Assembly (NCBI GenBank): GCA_965212545.1
Contig: CBDBVB010000022.1
Span: 3,063 to 67,062 of the forward strand
Reading direction: 5' to 3'
Length of the DNA stretch: 64,000 bases
Source: JABDIP01 sp965212545
GTDB lineage: Bacteria; Pseudomonadota; Alphaproteobacteria; DSM-16000; Inquilinaceae
Below, one piece after another: positions 52,452 through 61,933 of the stretch. Every line of letters begins with the position of its first letter. Position 1 is the first letter of the stretch. The position numbers and the translations under genes are program-made. The notes beneath the pieces were generated by a model, which had not been told where the DNA came from, did not search any database, and saw only the letters and a program-made list of their open reading frames with translations.

Positions 52452-52858
52452 CGTTTCCCCAATTCGCGAAGTCGAGAGGAAGGTCTCTCAGCTGACTCAT
52501 TTCAGATCCCGAATGCTGGCGGTGTTGGCCGTCGACGGCCAATCCAGCCCTGATCCGGCAGATCGCTCAGCGAAATCCCAGCGCTGCGTAGCACAGCCAA
52601 GCCAAAGTAATGTGGAATATCGCCAGCACCGATATTGCGCCTGGCAACCAGGCGGCTCAAGTCTGGCCGCGTGCTGACCGATTACGCGGCATCGGTGGGG
52701 TCGTGGTAGATCCTTACTGGCGCCAGGCATGGCAGCTTGAACTTGCCAGATGATCGCGGATCCCTTCCTGGTTGCGGGCCCGTGCAGCTTGTCACGTCGT
52801 GCGGCCTGCGGTACCTGTGATCGCACGCCAGCGCGATACAGCTGCCCGGATTATAGGA
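52452..52858. other. Intergenic region between divergent 2OG oxygenase and GT2 genes
   Basis: About 400 bp. Open frames on both strands show no domain, although the GT2 reading frame is open back to 52772. It must hold divergent promoters; no boxes or repeats are clear by eye. Confidence 0.4.
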
Positions 52859-53737
52859 ATGCCTCCACCCGTCACCATTGGGATGCCCGTTTACAACGGG
52901 GCTCAGTTCATCGAGCAGGCACTGGCCGCGCTGCTCAAACAGACATATCGGAATTTTGTCGTCTTGATCTCCGACAATGTTTCGACCGATGGGACCTGGG
53001 AAATTCTTCAGAAGTGGGCGGCGCGGGACGACAGGATCGTGCTCCACCGCCAGGAAAGCAATATCGGCGCTCTGCCGAATTTCCGTTACGTCCTTGACCA
53101 CGCCCAGAGCGAGTACTTCATGTGGCACGCCCACGATGACTGGCTCGAACCCAACTATCTGGAAGAACTGGTCGATATTATCACCCAGGAGCCTGGATGC
53201 ACGCTTGCCTGCGGCACTATTCAGCGGGTCATGCCGGACGGCACGCCAACCCGAAACGGTCTGCGACCGTTTCCCGATTTGACCGGGCGCTCGCGGCTAG
53301 GCCGCGTTACCAAATTGCTGTGGTTTGCTCAGGGGCCGTGGTTCTACGGTCTGTTCCGGGCCGAAGATTTGCGCCGGGCTCAGGCCATACAGGAAGAGTT
53401 CGGCTACGCGTGGGCTGGCGACCGACTGACCCTATTGGAGTTCATTCTGAACGACCGGGTCCGTGGCACGAATAACAGTGTGATTTACAGCATCAAAACC
53501 GCGGTCTCGAGGACGACTCTGCGTCCCGACACGCTGTCAAAACAGCTCCGGTTTTTCGGGCGTTTCCTGCGTTTCCACTTCCGTGTGTTTCGGGCCAGCG
53601 ATTTGTCGCTGACCGAGAAGCTGAGATGCTGGCCCTGGCTGGTGATCCACGCCATCAGGACCAAGGGCATGTTGACGTTCAAGCAGTTGATCAGACGACC
53701 GGTCACGCGCTTCGTGAAAAAGCTGGTTGCCGCCTGA
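52859..53737 (+). CDS. Family 2 glycosyltransferase
   Basis: A 292-residue cytoplasmic inverting glycosyltransferase. It has the GT-A start VTIGMPVYNGAQFIEQALAA, then LISDNVSTDGTWEIL, and the metal-binding acidic motif FMWHAHDDWLEPNYL (the Asp-x-Asp equivalent). A Lys/Arg-rich C-terminal part (LRFHFRVFRASDLSLTEKLR) suggests membrane association. It adds one sugar to a lipid-linked chain; donor and acceptor are unknown. ATG at 52859 has AGGA close upstream. A decayed relative of its first motif lies at 49950-50135. Confidence 0.87.
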   Translation: MPPPVTIGMPVYNGAQFIEQALAALLKQTYRNFVVLISDNVSTDGTWEILQKWAARDDRIVLHRQESNIGALPNFRYVLDHAQSEYFMWHAHDDWLEPNYLEELVDIITQEPGCTLACGTIQRVMPDGTPTRNGLRPFPDLTGRSRLGRVTKLLWFAQGPWFYGLFRAEDLRRAQAIQEEFGYAWAGDRLTLLEFILNDRVRGTNNSVIYSIKTAVSRTTLRPDTLSKQLRFFGRFLRFHFRVFRASDLSLTEKLRCWPWLVIHAIRTKGMLTFKQLIRRPVTRFVKKLVAA

Positions 53738-53802
53738 AGCATCGTTCGACGTCGTCAGACTGCCTCCGGCAATGGTCGCGCGACGCGGCGGACCATGGTC
53801 TT

Positions 53803-54966
53803 TCACTCCACCGGCGAGCCAATCCGGCGCAGCAATTGGAGATACTGCTGCGCGGCGTTATCTGGCGTAAACAGGGCGGCGCGCGCGCGCAAACGGTCAC
53901 GATCGGGCGGGGTGTCGAGCACCGATGCCATGGCTTCGGCAAGGGCGCCGGCATCGCCCACGGGCACCAGTGGTCCATAGGTGCCGTTATCGAGAATCTC
54001 CGCCGGGCCGCTGGGGCAATCGGTACTCACCACCGGGCAACCGCAGGCGAGGGCCTCGGGAATCACGTTGCCGAACCCTTCCCAGGCGGACGACAGCACG
54101 AAGACCGCAGCCCGAGCCATGTAGGGATACGGGTTCTCCACAAATCCGGGGAGATCGACATCCTCGGCGATGCCGCGATCTTCGGCAATTTCCAGGAGCT
54201 CGGACCGGTGCCGAGGCGATTTGCCCTCCCCGAGGATCATCAGGCGCGCCGGGCGCGTGGCGCGCAGGATGGCAAAGGCCTCGAGCAGCGTCGGATAGTC
54301 TTTCTGCTCGGTCAGTCGCCCGGCCGACAGGATGACCGGTGGGCTGTCGGGGGCGAACCACGGATGGTCCAATGGCTGTTGGATCTTGTGCTCGAGTTCC
54401 GGCGTGACGACCGGGTTGTAGATCGTCGTGATCCGCTCTCGCGGCAAACTCGCGACCCTTGCGAGATCGTCCGCAACACCGTCCGACACCGCGATGATGG
54501 CGTCGGCCGCCGGATAGGCCCGTCGCGCGAGCCAGGGCAGATGCCCCTTGCCTTTGGATTTGGCGTGGGTCGTCAGATGCGTGTGGGCGCTGACCACGAC
54601 GGGAGTACCGGTTCGGGCGAGGGCCCGCGCCCACAGGGCGGCGACGTTTATGCGGGCGCCTGCCGAGAGCAGCAGATCCGGGCGCGCGCTGCGCAGATAT
54701 CGAGCCAGCGCCGGAACGCCGGCTCGCTCCTGATAGCGTCGGTTCCTCTTGATCGGCGAAAAGCGCAATGCTCTGGATGTGAGCTCGACCAACCGGACCG
54801 CGGGGGATAGCTCATCGCGATGGGGGCCATCGGCGCGCAGCACCACAAAATCGACCTTCTGACCCTGTTCCGCGAACGCGTTTGCGAGCGCCACCATCAC
54901 CCGAGGCACGCCGCCCCCGGTGAAGCCGTACAGGAACAGCGCCAGATGCTTCCCATCCACGCTCAT
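53803..54966 (-). CDS. Family 4 glycosyltransferase
   Basis: A 387-residue GT-B retaining glycosyltransferase. The N-terminal domain opens LALFLYGFTGGGVPRVMVAL. The hinge and C-terminal domain carry VILSAGRLTEQKDYPTLLEA, LMILGEGKSPRHRSELLE, the E-x7-E block AWEGFGNVIPEALACG, and PVVSTDCPSGPAEIL, which grips the nucleotide sugar. It is convergent with the GT2 gene, 65 bp away, and is the last gene of the polysaccharide region. The sugar it transfers is unknown. Confidence 0.9.
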   Translation of the reverse strand: MSVDGKHLALFLYGFTGGGVPRVMVALANAFAEQGQKVDFVVLRADGPHRDELSPAVRLVELTSRALRFSPIKRNRRYQERAGVPALARYLRSARPDLLLSAGARINVAALWARALARTGTPVVVSAHTHLTTHAKSKGKGHLPWLARRAYPAADAIIAVSDGVADDLARVASLPRERITTIYNPVVTPELEHKIQQPLDHPWFAPDSPPVILSAGRLTEQKDYPTLLEAFAILRATRPARLMILGEGKSPRHRSELLEIAEDRGIAEDVDLPGFVENPYPYMARAAVFVLSSAWEGFGNVIPEALACGCPVVSTDCPSGPAEILDNGTYGPLVPVGDAGALAEAMASVLDTPPDRDRLRARAALFTPDNAAQQYLQLLRRIGSPVE

Positions 54967-55475
54967 GCCCTAGCGGTCACCCGGCCCAGGGTATACCCGC
55001 GCCACGTGGCGGGTGGATCGTGGGATGGCAGCAAGCTGCATGTTCTGGATTCTCCGCAGGTGTGAGCCTCGGACCGGTACTCGTTTCTCCGCAATTGTCC
55101 TGCGTGCCGAATCGCGGCCAGGACTTTGAAGGGCGACCGGATCGAACTCATTCAAGCGGCTAAATCAATGGGATGGCAAAAGGCCGGAAAGGCGTCTTCG
55201 GCAGATGCGGTGCAAGATTCAAGTCGCAAGACCGGCATCTGGATGCGGGCTTCTATTGATCCCTCCGGGAGCACCGGTCAAGGGAGAATTGTTCACCGGT
55301 TGCCGCACTATTCCGGCTGCCGCCTCGGAGTCCGATCCATCAACTCATCAAGATCCCCGTTTTCGCGTACATGACAACACGGGGCGGGGCCCGATGCGGC
55401 ACTTTACAGACGGCCTTTGAAAACCGAGAGTGGCAGCAGAATGCCCGCACGAACGGGTCGCAGGGAGGATGCTGG
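54967..55475. other. Intergenic region before the TRAP operon
   Basis: About 510 bp between the divergent GT4 and TRAP genes. Small open frames have no motifs. It presumably holds the TRAP promoter. No strong palindrome or RNA fold was seen. Confidence 0.4.
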
Positions 55476-56060
55476 ATGGCGCTGTCAAAATACGTACTGC
55501 TGCCGTTCCAAGCCTGGAATGACTTCACACTGCGCATCGGGTGGTGGATATCGGTCGTTGCCATCGGCCTGATGGTCCTGTCGATCCTGTTGCAGGTGTT
55601 CTTCCGCTATGTACTCGGCAGCCCGCTTGCCTGGTCGGAAGAGGCGGCGCGCTTCTGCATGCTCTGGATGACCGGGTTCATGGCGCCGCTGGCCTACCGT
55701 CAGGGCGGCTTCGTCGCGATCGACATGCTCGTGCGCGCGCTGCCAAGGCGGGCGGCCGAAATCCTCTACTTCGTTCTCCTGTTTATTCCGCTGGTCGTGC
55801 TGATCGTCGCGCTACCGATCGGCTGGGGCGAAGTGACCGGGTTCTCCGCCAAATTCGCCACCGCCTCGCTCTACTACCCTAACTTCCAGGGCGATTGGGT
55901 GAAGGTGCCGCGGGCCTGGATGGGATGGTCGCTCCTGGTGGGCGTCGTGCTCCTCTTGACCGTGAACATCGAGTTGATGCTGCGCGCGATCATCTCGTTC
56001 TTCGGGGGGAAGGACTCCCTGCGGCCTATCCCAGGTACGGCGATGGCGGGAGACGAGTGA
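55476..56060 (+). CDS. TRAP transporter small permease (DctQ type)
   Basis: A 194-residue inner-membrane protein with four predicted helices, including WWISVVAIGLMVLSILLQVF, the conserved FFRYVLGSPLAWSEEAARF loop, and ILYFVLLFIPLVVLIVALPI. DctQ subunits help the large permease couple sodium entry to uptake of organic acids or acidic sugars. ATG at 55476 has GGGAGG eight or nine bases upstream. It ends two bases before the DctM start, so the two are co-translated. Confidence 0.9.
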   Translation: MALSKYVLLPFQAWNDFTLRIGWWISVVAIGLMVLSILLQVFFRYVLGSPLAWSEEAARFCMLWMTGFMAPLAYRQGGFVAIDMLVRALPRRAAEILYFVLLFIPLVVLIVALPIGWGEVTGFSAKFATASLYYPNFQGDWVKVPRAWMGWSLLVGVVLLLTVNIELMLRAIISFFGGKDSLRPIPGTAMAGDE

Positions 56061-56061
56061 G

Positions 56062-57558
56062 ATGTTGATCTGGTTCCTGCCGGTCTTCCTGCTGTTCCTC
56101 GCGATCGGCCTTCCCATCGTCTTCGGCCTGGTCGCGGCGCCGGGTATCCTCCTGTATCTCGACGGCCAGGAGCGGGCCATCAACCTGCTGTACCGCAACG
56201 TCTACAATGGTATGGACAGCTTTCCCCTGATGGCGATCCCGTTCTTCATGCTGGCCGGCGAGTTGATGAACAAGGGCGGCATCACCACCCGGCTCGTCGA
56301 GTTCGCCCAGGCTCTGATGGGGCATCTGCGCGGCGGGCTGGCGCATGTGAACGTGCTCTCCTCGATCCTGTTCGCCGGGCTGTCCGGGTCCGCCGTGGCC
56401 GACACCTCGGCGCTCGGGTCGATGCTGATTCCGGCGATGGAGAAGCAGGGCTATACCCGCCGTTTCGCCGCCGCGATCACGGCGGCGTCCTCGGTGATCG
56501 GGCCGATCATCCCGCCGTCGGGAATCATGATCATCTACGCCTATGTGATGGGCGAGAGCGTCGCCGCGCTGTTCCTGGCCGGCATCGTTCCCGGCGTGCT
56601 GGTCGGAGTCGGGCTCATGGCCGTCGTGCGCGTCCTGGCGGACCGTTACGACCTGCCCAAGGCCGAGCGCATCGTGCACAAGGACCAGACCATCTCTCCG
56701 GTCGAATACTGGTTCTCCTTCGCCCTGGCGCGCCTGAATCTGGGCGGGCTGATCTATTCCGCCGTGCCGCTCGACCTTTTCGCGGCCGCGGAGGCGGAAG
56801 CGTCGACAACTACCAAGCTTTTGGTGCTCGCCGGCGGCATCCTGGCGTCCCACGCACTGCTCCTGGGGATGCGCCGCTTCGTCAGCCACGACTTCCGGAT
56901 GGTGTGCAAGCGTGCCGTGGTCCCGTTGCAGACGCCGATCCTGATCCTCGGTGGCATCCTGGTCGGTGTCTTCACGCCGACCGAGGCGGCCGCCGTTGCC
57001 GTGGCTTATGCGCTTCTCGTCGGCTTCTTCATCCTGCGCACGATGAAGCTCGCGGACCTTCCGGAGATCTTCGGCCGCTCGGCGATCACCTCGGCAGTTG
57101 TGCTGCTTCTGGTCGGCGCGGCCATCGCGTTCAAGACGGTTGTGTCGCTTTCCTACGCACCGCAGACCCTGGCCGCGTTCATCCTGGCGCTGTCCGACAA
57201 TCCGTTGATCCTGCTTTTCCTGATCAACCTGCTGCTGTTCATCGTCGGCATGTTCCTGGACGCCGGACCGGCCATCATCATTCTTGGGCCGATCCTCGGA
57301 CCGATCTTCGTCGATCTCGGCGTACACCCGGTGCATTTCGCGATCATCATGAGCGTGAACCTGACGGTGGGGCTGGCGACGCCGCCAATGGGGCTGGTGC
57401 TGTTCGTCGCGTCATCCGTATCCGGCGAGAGAGTCGAGACGATCGCGAAGGCGATCTTGCCGTTCCTGGCCGTCGAGGTTCTGGTGATCTTCCTGATCAC
57501 CTATGTCCCGGCGATCTCCATGACGATCCCACGACTCACAGGATTTGTTACGAACTGA
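56062..57558 (+). CDS. TRAP transporter large permease (DctM type)
   Basis: A 498-residue inner-membrane protein with 12 or more helices. Family blocks are FPLMAIPFFMLAGELMNKGG, LFAGLSGSAVADTSALGSML, VIGPIIPPSGIMIIYAYVMG and VNLTVGLATPPMGLVLFVAS. It is longer than the usual 430, with an extra segment around residues 200-280 (DQTISPVEYWFSFALARLNL). This could be a lineage feature. It forms the transport channel with DctQ and receives substrate from the DctP-like protein encoded next. Confidence 0.91.
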   Translation: MLIWFLPVFLLFLAIGLPIVFGLVAAPGILLYLDGQERAINLLYRNVYNGMDSFPLMAIPFFMLAGELMNKGGITTRLVEFAQALMGHLRGGLAHVNVLSSILFAGLSGSAVADTSALGSMLIPAMEKQGYTRRFAAAITAASSVIGPIIPPSGIMIIYAYVMGESVAALFLAGIVPGVLVGVGLMAVVRVLADRYDLPKAERIVHKDQTISPVEYWFSFALARLNLGGLIYSAVPLDLFAAAEAEASTTTKLLVLAGGILASHALLLGMRRFVSHDFRMVCKRAVVPLQTPILILGGILVGVFTPTEAAAVAVAYALLVGFFILRTMKLADLPEIFGRSAITSAVVLLLVGAAIAFKTVVSLSYAPQTLAAFILALSDNPLILLFLINLLLFIVGMFLDAGPAIIILGPILGPIFVDLGVHPVHFAIIMSVNLTVGLATPPMGLVLFVASSVSGERVETIAKAILPFLAVEVLVIFLITYVPAISMTIPRLTGFVTN

Positions 57559-57589
57559 CATAATGATGAAAACCAAACGGGAGGACATA

Positions 57590-58655
57590 ATGCGTAAGGG
57601 AATGTTGGTGTCTTTGCTTGCGGCGACCATGCTGGCAGGGGCACCGCTGGCAGCAACGGCGGCGGATTTTTCAATCCGCGCCACCGCCAATTCGAACGAG
57701 AACGACGAGGACTATGACGGTCTGATCGTCTTCAAGAACTACGTCGAACAGGCGTCGAACGGCGCGATCGAGGTCGAGCTCTTCATCGGAACCCAGCTCT
57801 GCTCGAACGGTTCGGAATGCCTCGCGGGCGTGGCCGACGGCAATATCGATGTCGTCATCCAGACCTCCGGCGGCACGGCGAATATCTTCCCGTTCGTCCA
57901 GGTGCTGGACCTGCCTTATCTGATGGCCGACGACCGCATCGCCGAGGCGGTGCTGCAATCCGGCTCGCCATTCGTCACCAAGATGCAGGAAATGGTGGCG
58001 GACGCCTCCGGCGGCGCGGTCCGGCTGATGACCATCGGCAATACGGGCGGCTGGCGCAACTTCGCCAACACCCAGCGCCGTGTCCAAACGCCCGACGACC
58101 TAGACGGCCTGAAGATCCGGACGGTCGTCGCCGACCTGCCGCAGGAACTGGTGCGGGCGGTTGGCGCATCTCCGACCCCGATCCCGTGGCCGGAGCTCTT
58201 CACCTCGTTCCAGACCGGTGTCGTCGAGGGTTCCAAGAACGGCATCACCGACATCATGGGCATGAAGTTCCCCGATGCCGGGCTTGCAGTACATCACCCT
58301 CGACGGCCACGCCTACATGGGCGCGCTGTGGTTCATGAACAACGACAAGTTCCAGTCCATGCCGGAGGAACTGCGCCACGTCGTCGTCGACGGCTTCTAT
58401 GCGCTGCAGCAGGCCACCTTCGCCTCGCCCAAGCGCAAGTCGATCGACGCCTATCAGGAGTTCGCGGCCGGTGGTGGCGACATCTACGTGCCGACGCCGG
58501 AAGAGAAGGCGGCGTTCCGGAACGCGGCCGAGCCTGTCTATGACTGGTTCAAGGACAACGTCGATGGCGGCGGGGAGGTGTTCGACGCACTGACCGCCGC
58601 GGTCGGCGAGGCGGAAGAGGAAATCGCGGCACGCCGCGCCGCCGACATGAACTGA
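57590..58655 (+). CDS. TRAP transporter substrate-binding protein (DctP type), frameshifted
   Basis: Periplasmic binding protein with a signal peptide (MLVSLLAATMLAGAPLAATA). The body has EQASNGAIEVELFIGTQLCS, GNIDVVIQTSGGTANIFP, and TPDDLDGLKIRT-type blocks with the conserved Arg that binds a carboxylate. At 58283-58286 one base seems extra (GGGCTTGCAG for GGGCTGCAG). The frame then veers off, while the real end (QYITLDGHAYMGALWFMNND through AARRAADMN) continues in another frame to 58655. Joined, it is about 354 residues, normal for DctP. A sequencing error is likely. ATG at 57590 has GGGAGGA upstream. Confidence 0.86.
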
Positions 58656-58672
58656 GTACCGCTGGATGTGCG

Positions 58673-58696
58673 GAGGGCCCCTGCGACGGGGCCCTC
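58673..58696. terminator. Rho-independent terminator, probably bidirectional
   Basis: A perfect nine-pair stem, GAGGGCCCC (58673-58681) and GGGGCCCTC (58688-58696), has loop TGCGAC and is followed by TTCCCTTT. It lies 18 bp after the TRAP binding-protein stop and 23 bp from the stop of the convergent Sel1 gene, so it can end both transcripts. Confidence 0.85.
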
Positions 58697-58718
58697 TTCC
58701 CTTTGGTCGAACCGGACC

Positions 58719-59207
58719 TCAGCGGAACGGGTACATCCAGACCCGGTAGTCGTCGATCAGCGCATGCGCCTGCTCAATCTGCTCCGCCGTCATTTTCTTG
58801 ACCACCTCCTCCTGGCTGATCGCCGCGTCCGGATCGCCGCCGATCGCCGACAGGACATACCAGGTATAGGCCCGGACCAGGTCGGGGGCCGGCATGCCAA
58901 GGCCCAGCTCGTAATACCAGCCGACACCGGACTGCGCGCCCGGATGGCCCTTCATCGCCGCCCTGAGGTACCACTCGAATGCACGCATCGGATCGGCCTC
59001 GACCCCGAGTCCCATCGCGTACATGACGCCGATCAGTTCCTCCGCGTCGGCGTTCCCGGAGCGGGCGGCCGGCCAGAGAGCCTCGCGCGCCTCGGTGTAA
59101 AGGCCCGCCTCCATCAGGTCCCGGCCCTCTTCGACATCGGCCCGAACCGGAAAGGCGGCAAGAACCACCGCGAAGAAGGCCGCACAAAACCGGCGTTGAT
59201 TGCCCAT
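58719..59207 (-). CDS. Secreted Sel1-repeat protein
   Basis: A 162-residue protein with a signal peptide (RRFCAAFFAVVLAAFPVRAD) and two to three Sel1-like repeats, for example AEELIGVMYAMGLGVEADPM, AFEWYLRAAMKGHPGAQSGV, and GWYYELGLGMPAPDLVRAYT. Sel1 repeats are helical pairs that mediate protein contacts. The C-terminal part (EEVVKKMTAEQIEQAHALI) is a helix seen in other Sel1 proteins. The start at 59207 overlaps the start of the divergent peroxidase gene, so their promoters must lie within each other's coding parts. Confidence 0.83.
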   Translation of the reverse strand: MGNQRRFCAAFFAVVLAAFPVRADVEEGRDLMEAGLYTEAREALWPAARSGNADAEELIGVMYAMGLGVEADPMRAFEWYLRAAMKGHPGAQSGVGWYYELGLGMPAPDLVRAYTWYVLSAIGGDPDAAISQEEVVKKMTAEQIEQAHALIDDYRVWMYPFR

Positions 59208-60509
59208 GTCTTCTGCATCTCCCTGTTCGGCGCCATCGGCGCAATGGCGGCGGAGGATCCGGGGCGATTGGGCCCGGACGACTTCCACATGGTCGATCCT
59301 GCCAAGGCGAGGATCGGACAGCTGCTGTTCTACGACAAGATCCTCTCGGGCAACCGGAACATCTCCTGCGGAACCTGCCATCACCACGACCATGCCGGGG
59401 GCGACGGACTCTCGCTCGGTATCGGCGAAGGCGGAGAGGGCGTAGGGCCGGAGCGGACCGCAGGCACCGGCCCCGACCGGATCGTCAAGCGCATCCCGCG
59501 CAATGCGCCGGCCCTTTGGAACCTTGGGCATCGCTCGGTGACCACGCTGTTTCATGACGGCCGGCTCTCGGAGTCCGATCTCTATGGCAACGGATTCAAT
59601 TCACCGGCCGAGGAGTGGCTGCCGGAGGGGCTTGAGACCATCGTCGCCGCTCAGGCGCTCTTTCCGCTCGTCGCCCAGTTCGAGATGGCGGGCAATCCGA
59701 AGGAAAACGAGATCGCCGGTGCCGTCCATGATCGGATCGACGCTGCCTGGCCGATCCTTGCCGGGCGCGTGCGGGCGATCGAGGACTATGGCCGGATGTT
59801 CGTCGATGCGTTCGACTCGGTCGAGGAGCCCGGTGACGTGACCATCGTCGAGATCGCCAATGCGATCGGCGCCTTCGTCGCCAGTGAATGGCAGAGTTTC
59901 GACAGCCGTTACGACGCCTGGCTCGCCGGAACATCTTCACTCCCCGAAGGCGCCGAGCGGGGGCGCGTCCTCTTTTTCGGATTGGCCGGCTGTGCCGGAT
60001 GCCATACCGGACCCCTGTTTACCGATCAGTCTTTCCATGCGCTTGGACTGCCGGCGTTCGGACCCGGGCGGACGCGGCCCTTCGACCCGTTTGCCCGCGA
60101 TGTCGGGCGCATGGGCGAGAGCGACGCACTGGAGGATGCCTATCGATTTCGCACCCCGTCGCTGCGCAACGTCGCGCTCACCGCGCCCTATGGCCACAAT
60201 GGCGCCTGGCCAACGCTCGAGGGCATGATCCGACAGCATCTCGATCCCGCGGCGGCGCGCGCATCCTGGACGCCGGAGACGGCCAAGCTGCCGGAAGCGC
60301 CTTGGCTGACGCCGATCGATTTCGTTGTGCGGCAGGATGCGCGCGAGATGGCGCGGCAGGCTGCAAAAGTCGATATCGAACTGGCCGGGCTCGACAATGA
60401 CGAGATCGCGGATCTCGTCGCCTTCCTGCACGCCCTCACCGGAGAGACGGCGCGATCACGCCCCCTGGGACGTCCCGAAACCGTGCCGAGCGGGCTGCCG
60501 GTCGACTAG
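59196..60509 (+). CDS. Di-heme cytochrome c peroxidase (MauG/CcpA family)
   Basis: A 437-residue periplasmic protein with two c-heme sites, Cys58-Gly-Thr-Cys61-His62 and Cys266-Ala-Gly-Cys269-His270. Between and after them are peroxidase blocks (KARIGQLLFYDKILSG, PRNAPALWNLGHRSVTTLFHDG, FRTPSLRNVALTAPYGHNG). CcpA enzymes reduce hydrogen peroxide with electrons from small cytochromes, while MauG relatives modify proteins. No ATG gives a signal peptide; the best start is TTG at 59196, giving IAHVFCISLFGAIGAMAAE. That start overlaps the Sel1 gene start by 12 bases, head to head. Start confidence is low; the enzyme call is firm. Confidence 0.85.
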   Translation: MIAHVFCISLFGAIGAMAAEDPGRLGPDDFHMVDPAKARIGQLLFYDKILSGNRNISCGTCHHHDHAGGDGLSLGIGEGGEGVGPERTAGTGPDRIVKRIPRNAPALWNLGHRSVTTLFHDGRLSESDLYGNGFNSPAEEWLPEGLETIVAAQALFPLVAQFEMAGNPKENEIAGAVHDRIDAAWPILAGRVRAIEDYGRMFVDAFDSVEEPGDVTIVEIANAIGAFVASEWQSFDSRYDAWLAGTSSLPEGAERGRVLFFGLAGCAGCHTGPLFTDQSFHALGLPAFGPGRTRPFDPFARDVGRMGESDALEDAYRFRTPSLRNVALTAPYGHNGAWPTLEGMIRQHLDPAAARASWTPETAKLPEAPWLTPIDFVVRQDAREMARQAAKVDIELAGLDNDEIADLVAFLHALTGETARSRPLGRPETVPSGLPVD

Positions 60510-60519
60510 CGCCCGTACC

Positions 60520-61932
60520 TCAACAGATCTCCAGTACCGGAATGTCGAGCGACGCGGCCATGGCACGCAGCGCCGAGCGGTGATCGCCATAGGCGATGAC
60601 ATAATGGTGCTCCAGCCCCTCGGCGAGAATGGTGTCCAGCACCTCGCCGGCAGGGCGGTCGAGGCGGGCGACGCCAGACGTGCCGGAAAAGGCCAGAGGC
60701 GCCGACAGCATTTCGCCGCCGCCCAGCATGAGCTTCGGCTCGTTGCGCGCCTGGCTGAAGCGGGCGATGGTGATCCGTCCCGGCCTCAGCGGAAATTCCA
60801 TCAACAGCGGCTTCTTCCGGTTGGAGTGCACCGTCGCGCGTGGCGTGAAAGCCGGGTCCGCCATGTCGATCGGCGCCATCCCGCAATGCCAGAAGACGGC
60901 GCTGTCGCCGCTAGCGTCGATATCGACCAGATCGGCCATGAAGACCGGCGCATCCGCCAGGGCCTGCATGGCCAGCGTGGTGAGTGTCCCGTAGACGTCG
61001 GCTTCGCAGCCGCAGGGCGTCTGTTCATGGTTCAACATGGACATGGCGCCGCAGGCGGCGCAGCCGGATTCGGTAAAGAATTCAGGCCAGCAGCGCACTG
61101 CGAAGCCGTCGATACGCTGTTCGGCCGCGATGGATTTCAGTGCCGCATAGACCCGCATGGTACCGTCGACCGGACCAGGCTCCATCCCGTCCATTCCGTC
61201 CAGCATTTCGGCGATCGTGTCCCGTGCGGCGGCGACGGTCGCATCCGGCTGGGCATTCGCCGATGCGAAGACCTGCTCAAGGGCGAAGGGCGTGACCATG
61301 GCCCCCGTCAATTCCGTCACTGCGGAGGCGTCGTAGTCACAAGTGACGAAACCGTCGGGGCGCTGTCCGACAAGGCCGATCCGGCTCTGGGCCAGCCGGT
61401 GAACCGCCGTATCGGCAGCCTGATTGGCAGCGGCGGACTGCGATCCACTGGATGGCACTGCCCGCGACGCGGAGACGGTCGGCGGTTGTTCGAGGATTGC
61501 GCGGATGTCGTCCAGCGCCAACAGGTCGTCGGCCGCTCTGTGCATATAGCCATAGCCGCGGCCGGCGCGGCCCAGGGCGTGGGCGGCGAGATTGACGCCA
61601 CACAAGGAGTTGAGGCGCAGGCGGCCGCCAGTGCGCGACTCCGGAAAGGACCAGAAGGCGATCGGAGCCGGGATGGCTTCGGCGGCTGCCAGCGCCATAC
61701 CGGCATCGGCGAAGGTGACCTGCAGGACCAGAAGAAGATCGATATCCTGGTTGCGCAAGTTGGCCAGCGCCGCCCGGGTCGTGTCCGGATCGAACAACAG
61801 GGCGGGCGGGCCGACAAGTTCGGCGTCGAGACCTTCCAGGGTGGCCGACGCCGTCGCCGCCGTCGCCTCCGCGTAGGGCACGTCGAAAGTCGGTCGGGCC
61901 AGAGGCAGGACCCCGATGCGCGGCCGGGACAT
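60520..61932 (-). CDS. L-fucose/L-arabinose isomerase-like protein
   Basis: A 470-residue protein with the layout of the fucose isomerase family. The N-terminal part is RIGVLPLARPTFDVPYAEAT with LLLVLQVTFADAGMAL. The C-terminal part is RCWPEFFTESGCAACGAMSM, CGCEADVYGTLTTLAMQALA and a metal-site region (DLVDIDASGDSAVFWHCG). The family interconverts aldoses and ketoses with a divalent metal. ATG at 61932 is one base from the aldolase stop, so they are coupled. With the kinase and aldolase upstream it would be the isomerase of a three-step sugar pathway. The sugar is unknown; sulfoquinovose is one possibility. Confidence 0.8.
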   Translation of the reverse strand: MSRPRIGVLPLARPTFDVPYAEATAATASATLEGLDAELVGPPALLFDPDTTRAALANLRNQDIDLLLVLQVTFADAGMALAAAEAIPAPIAFWSFPESRTGGRLRLNSLCGVNLAAHALGRAGRGYGYMHRAADDLLALDDIRAILEQPPTVSASRAVPSSGSQSAAANQAADTAVHRLAQSRIGLVGQRPDGFVTCDYDASAVTELTGAMVTPFALEQVFASANAQPDATVAAARDTIAEMLDGMDGMEPGPVDGTMRVYAALKSIAAEQRIDGFAVRCWPEFFTESGCAACGAMSMLNHEQTPCGCEADVYGTLTTLAMQALADAPVFMADLVDIDASGDSAVFWHCGMAPIDMADPAFTPRATVHSNRKKPLLMEFPLRPGRITIARFSQARNEPKLMLGGGEMLSAPLAFSGTSGVARLDRPAGEVLDTILAEGLEHHYVIAYGDHRSALRAMAASLDIPVLEIC

Positions 61933-61933
61933 C

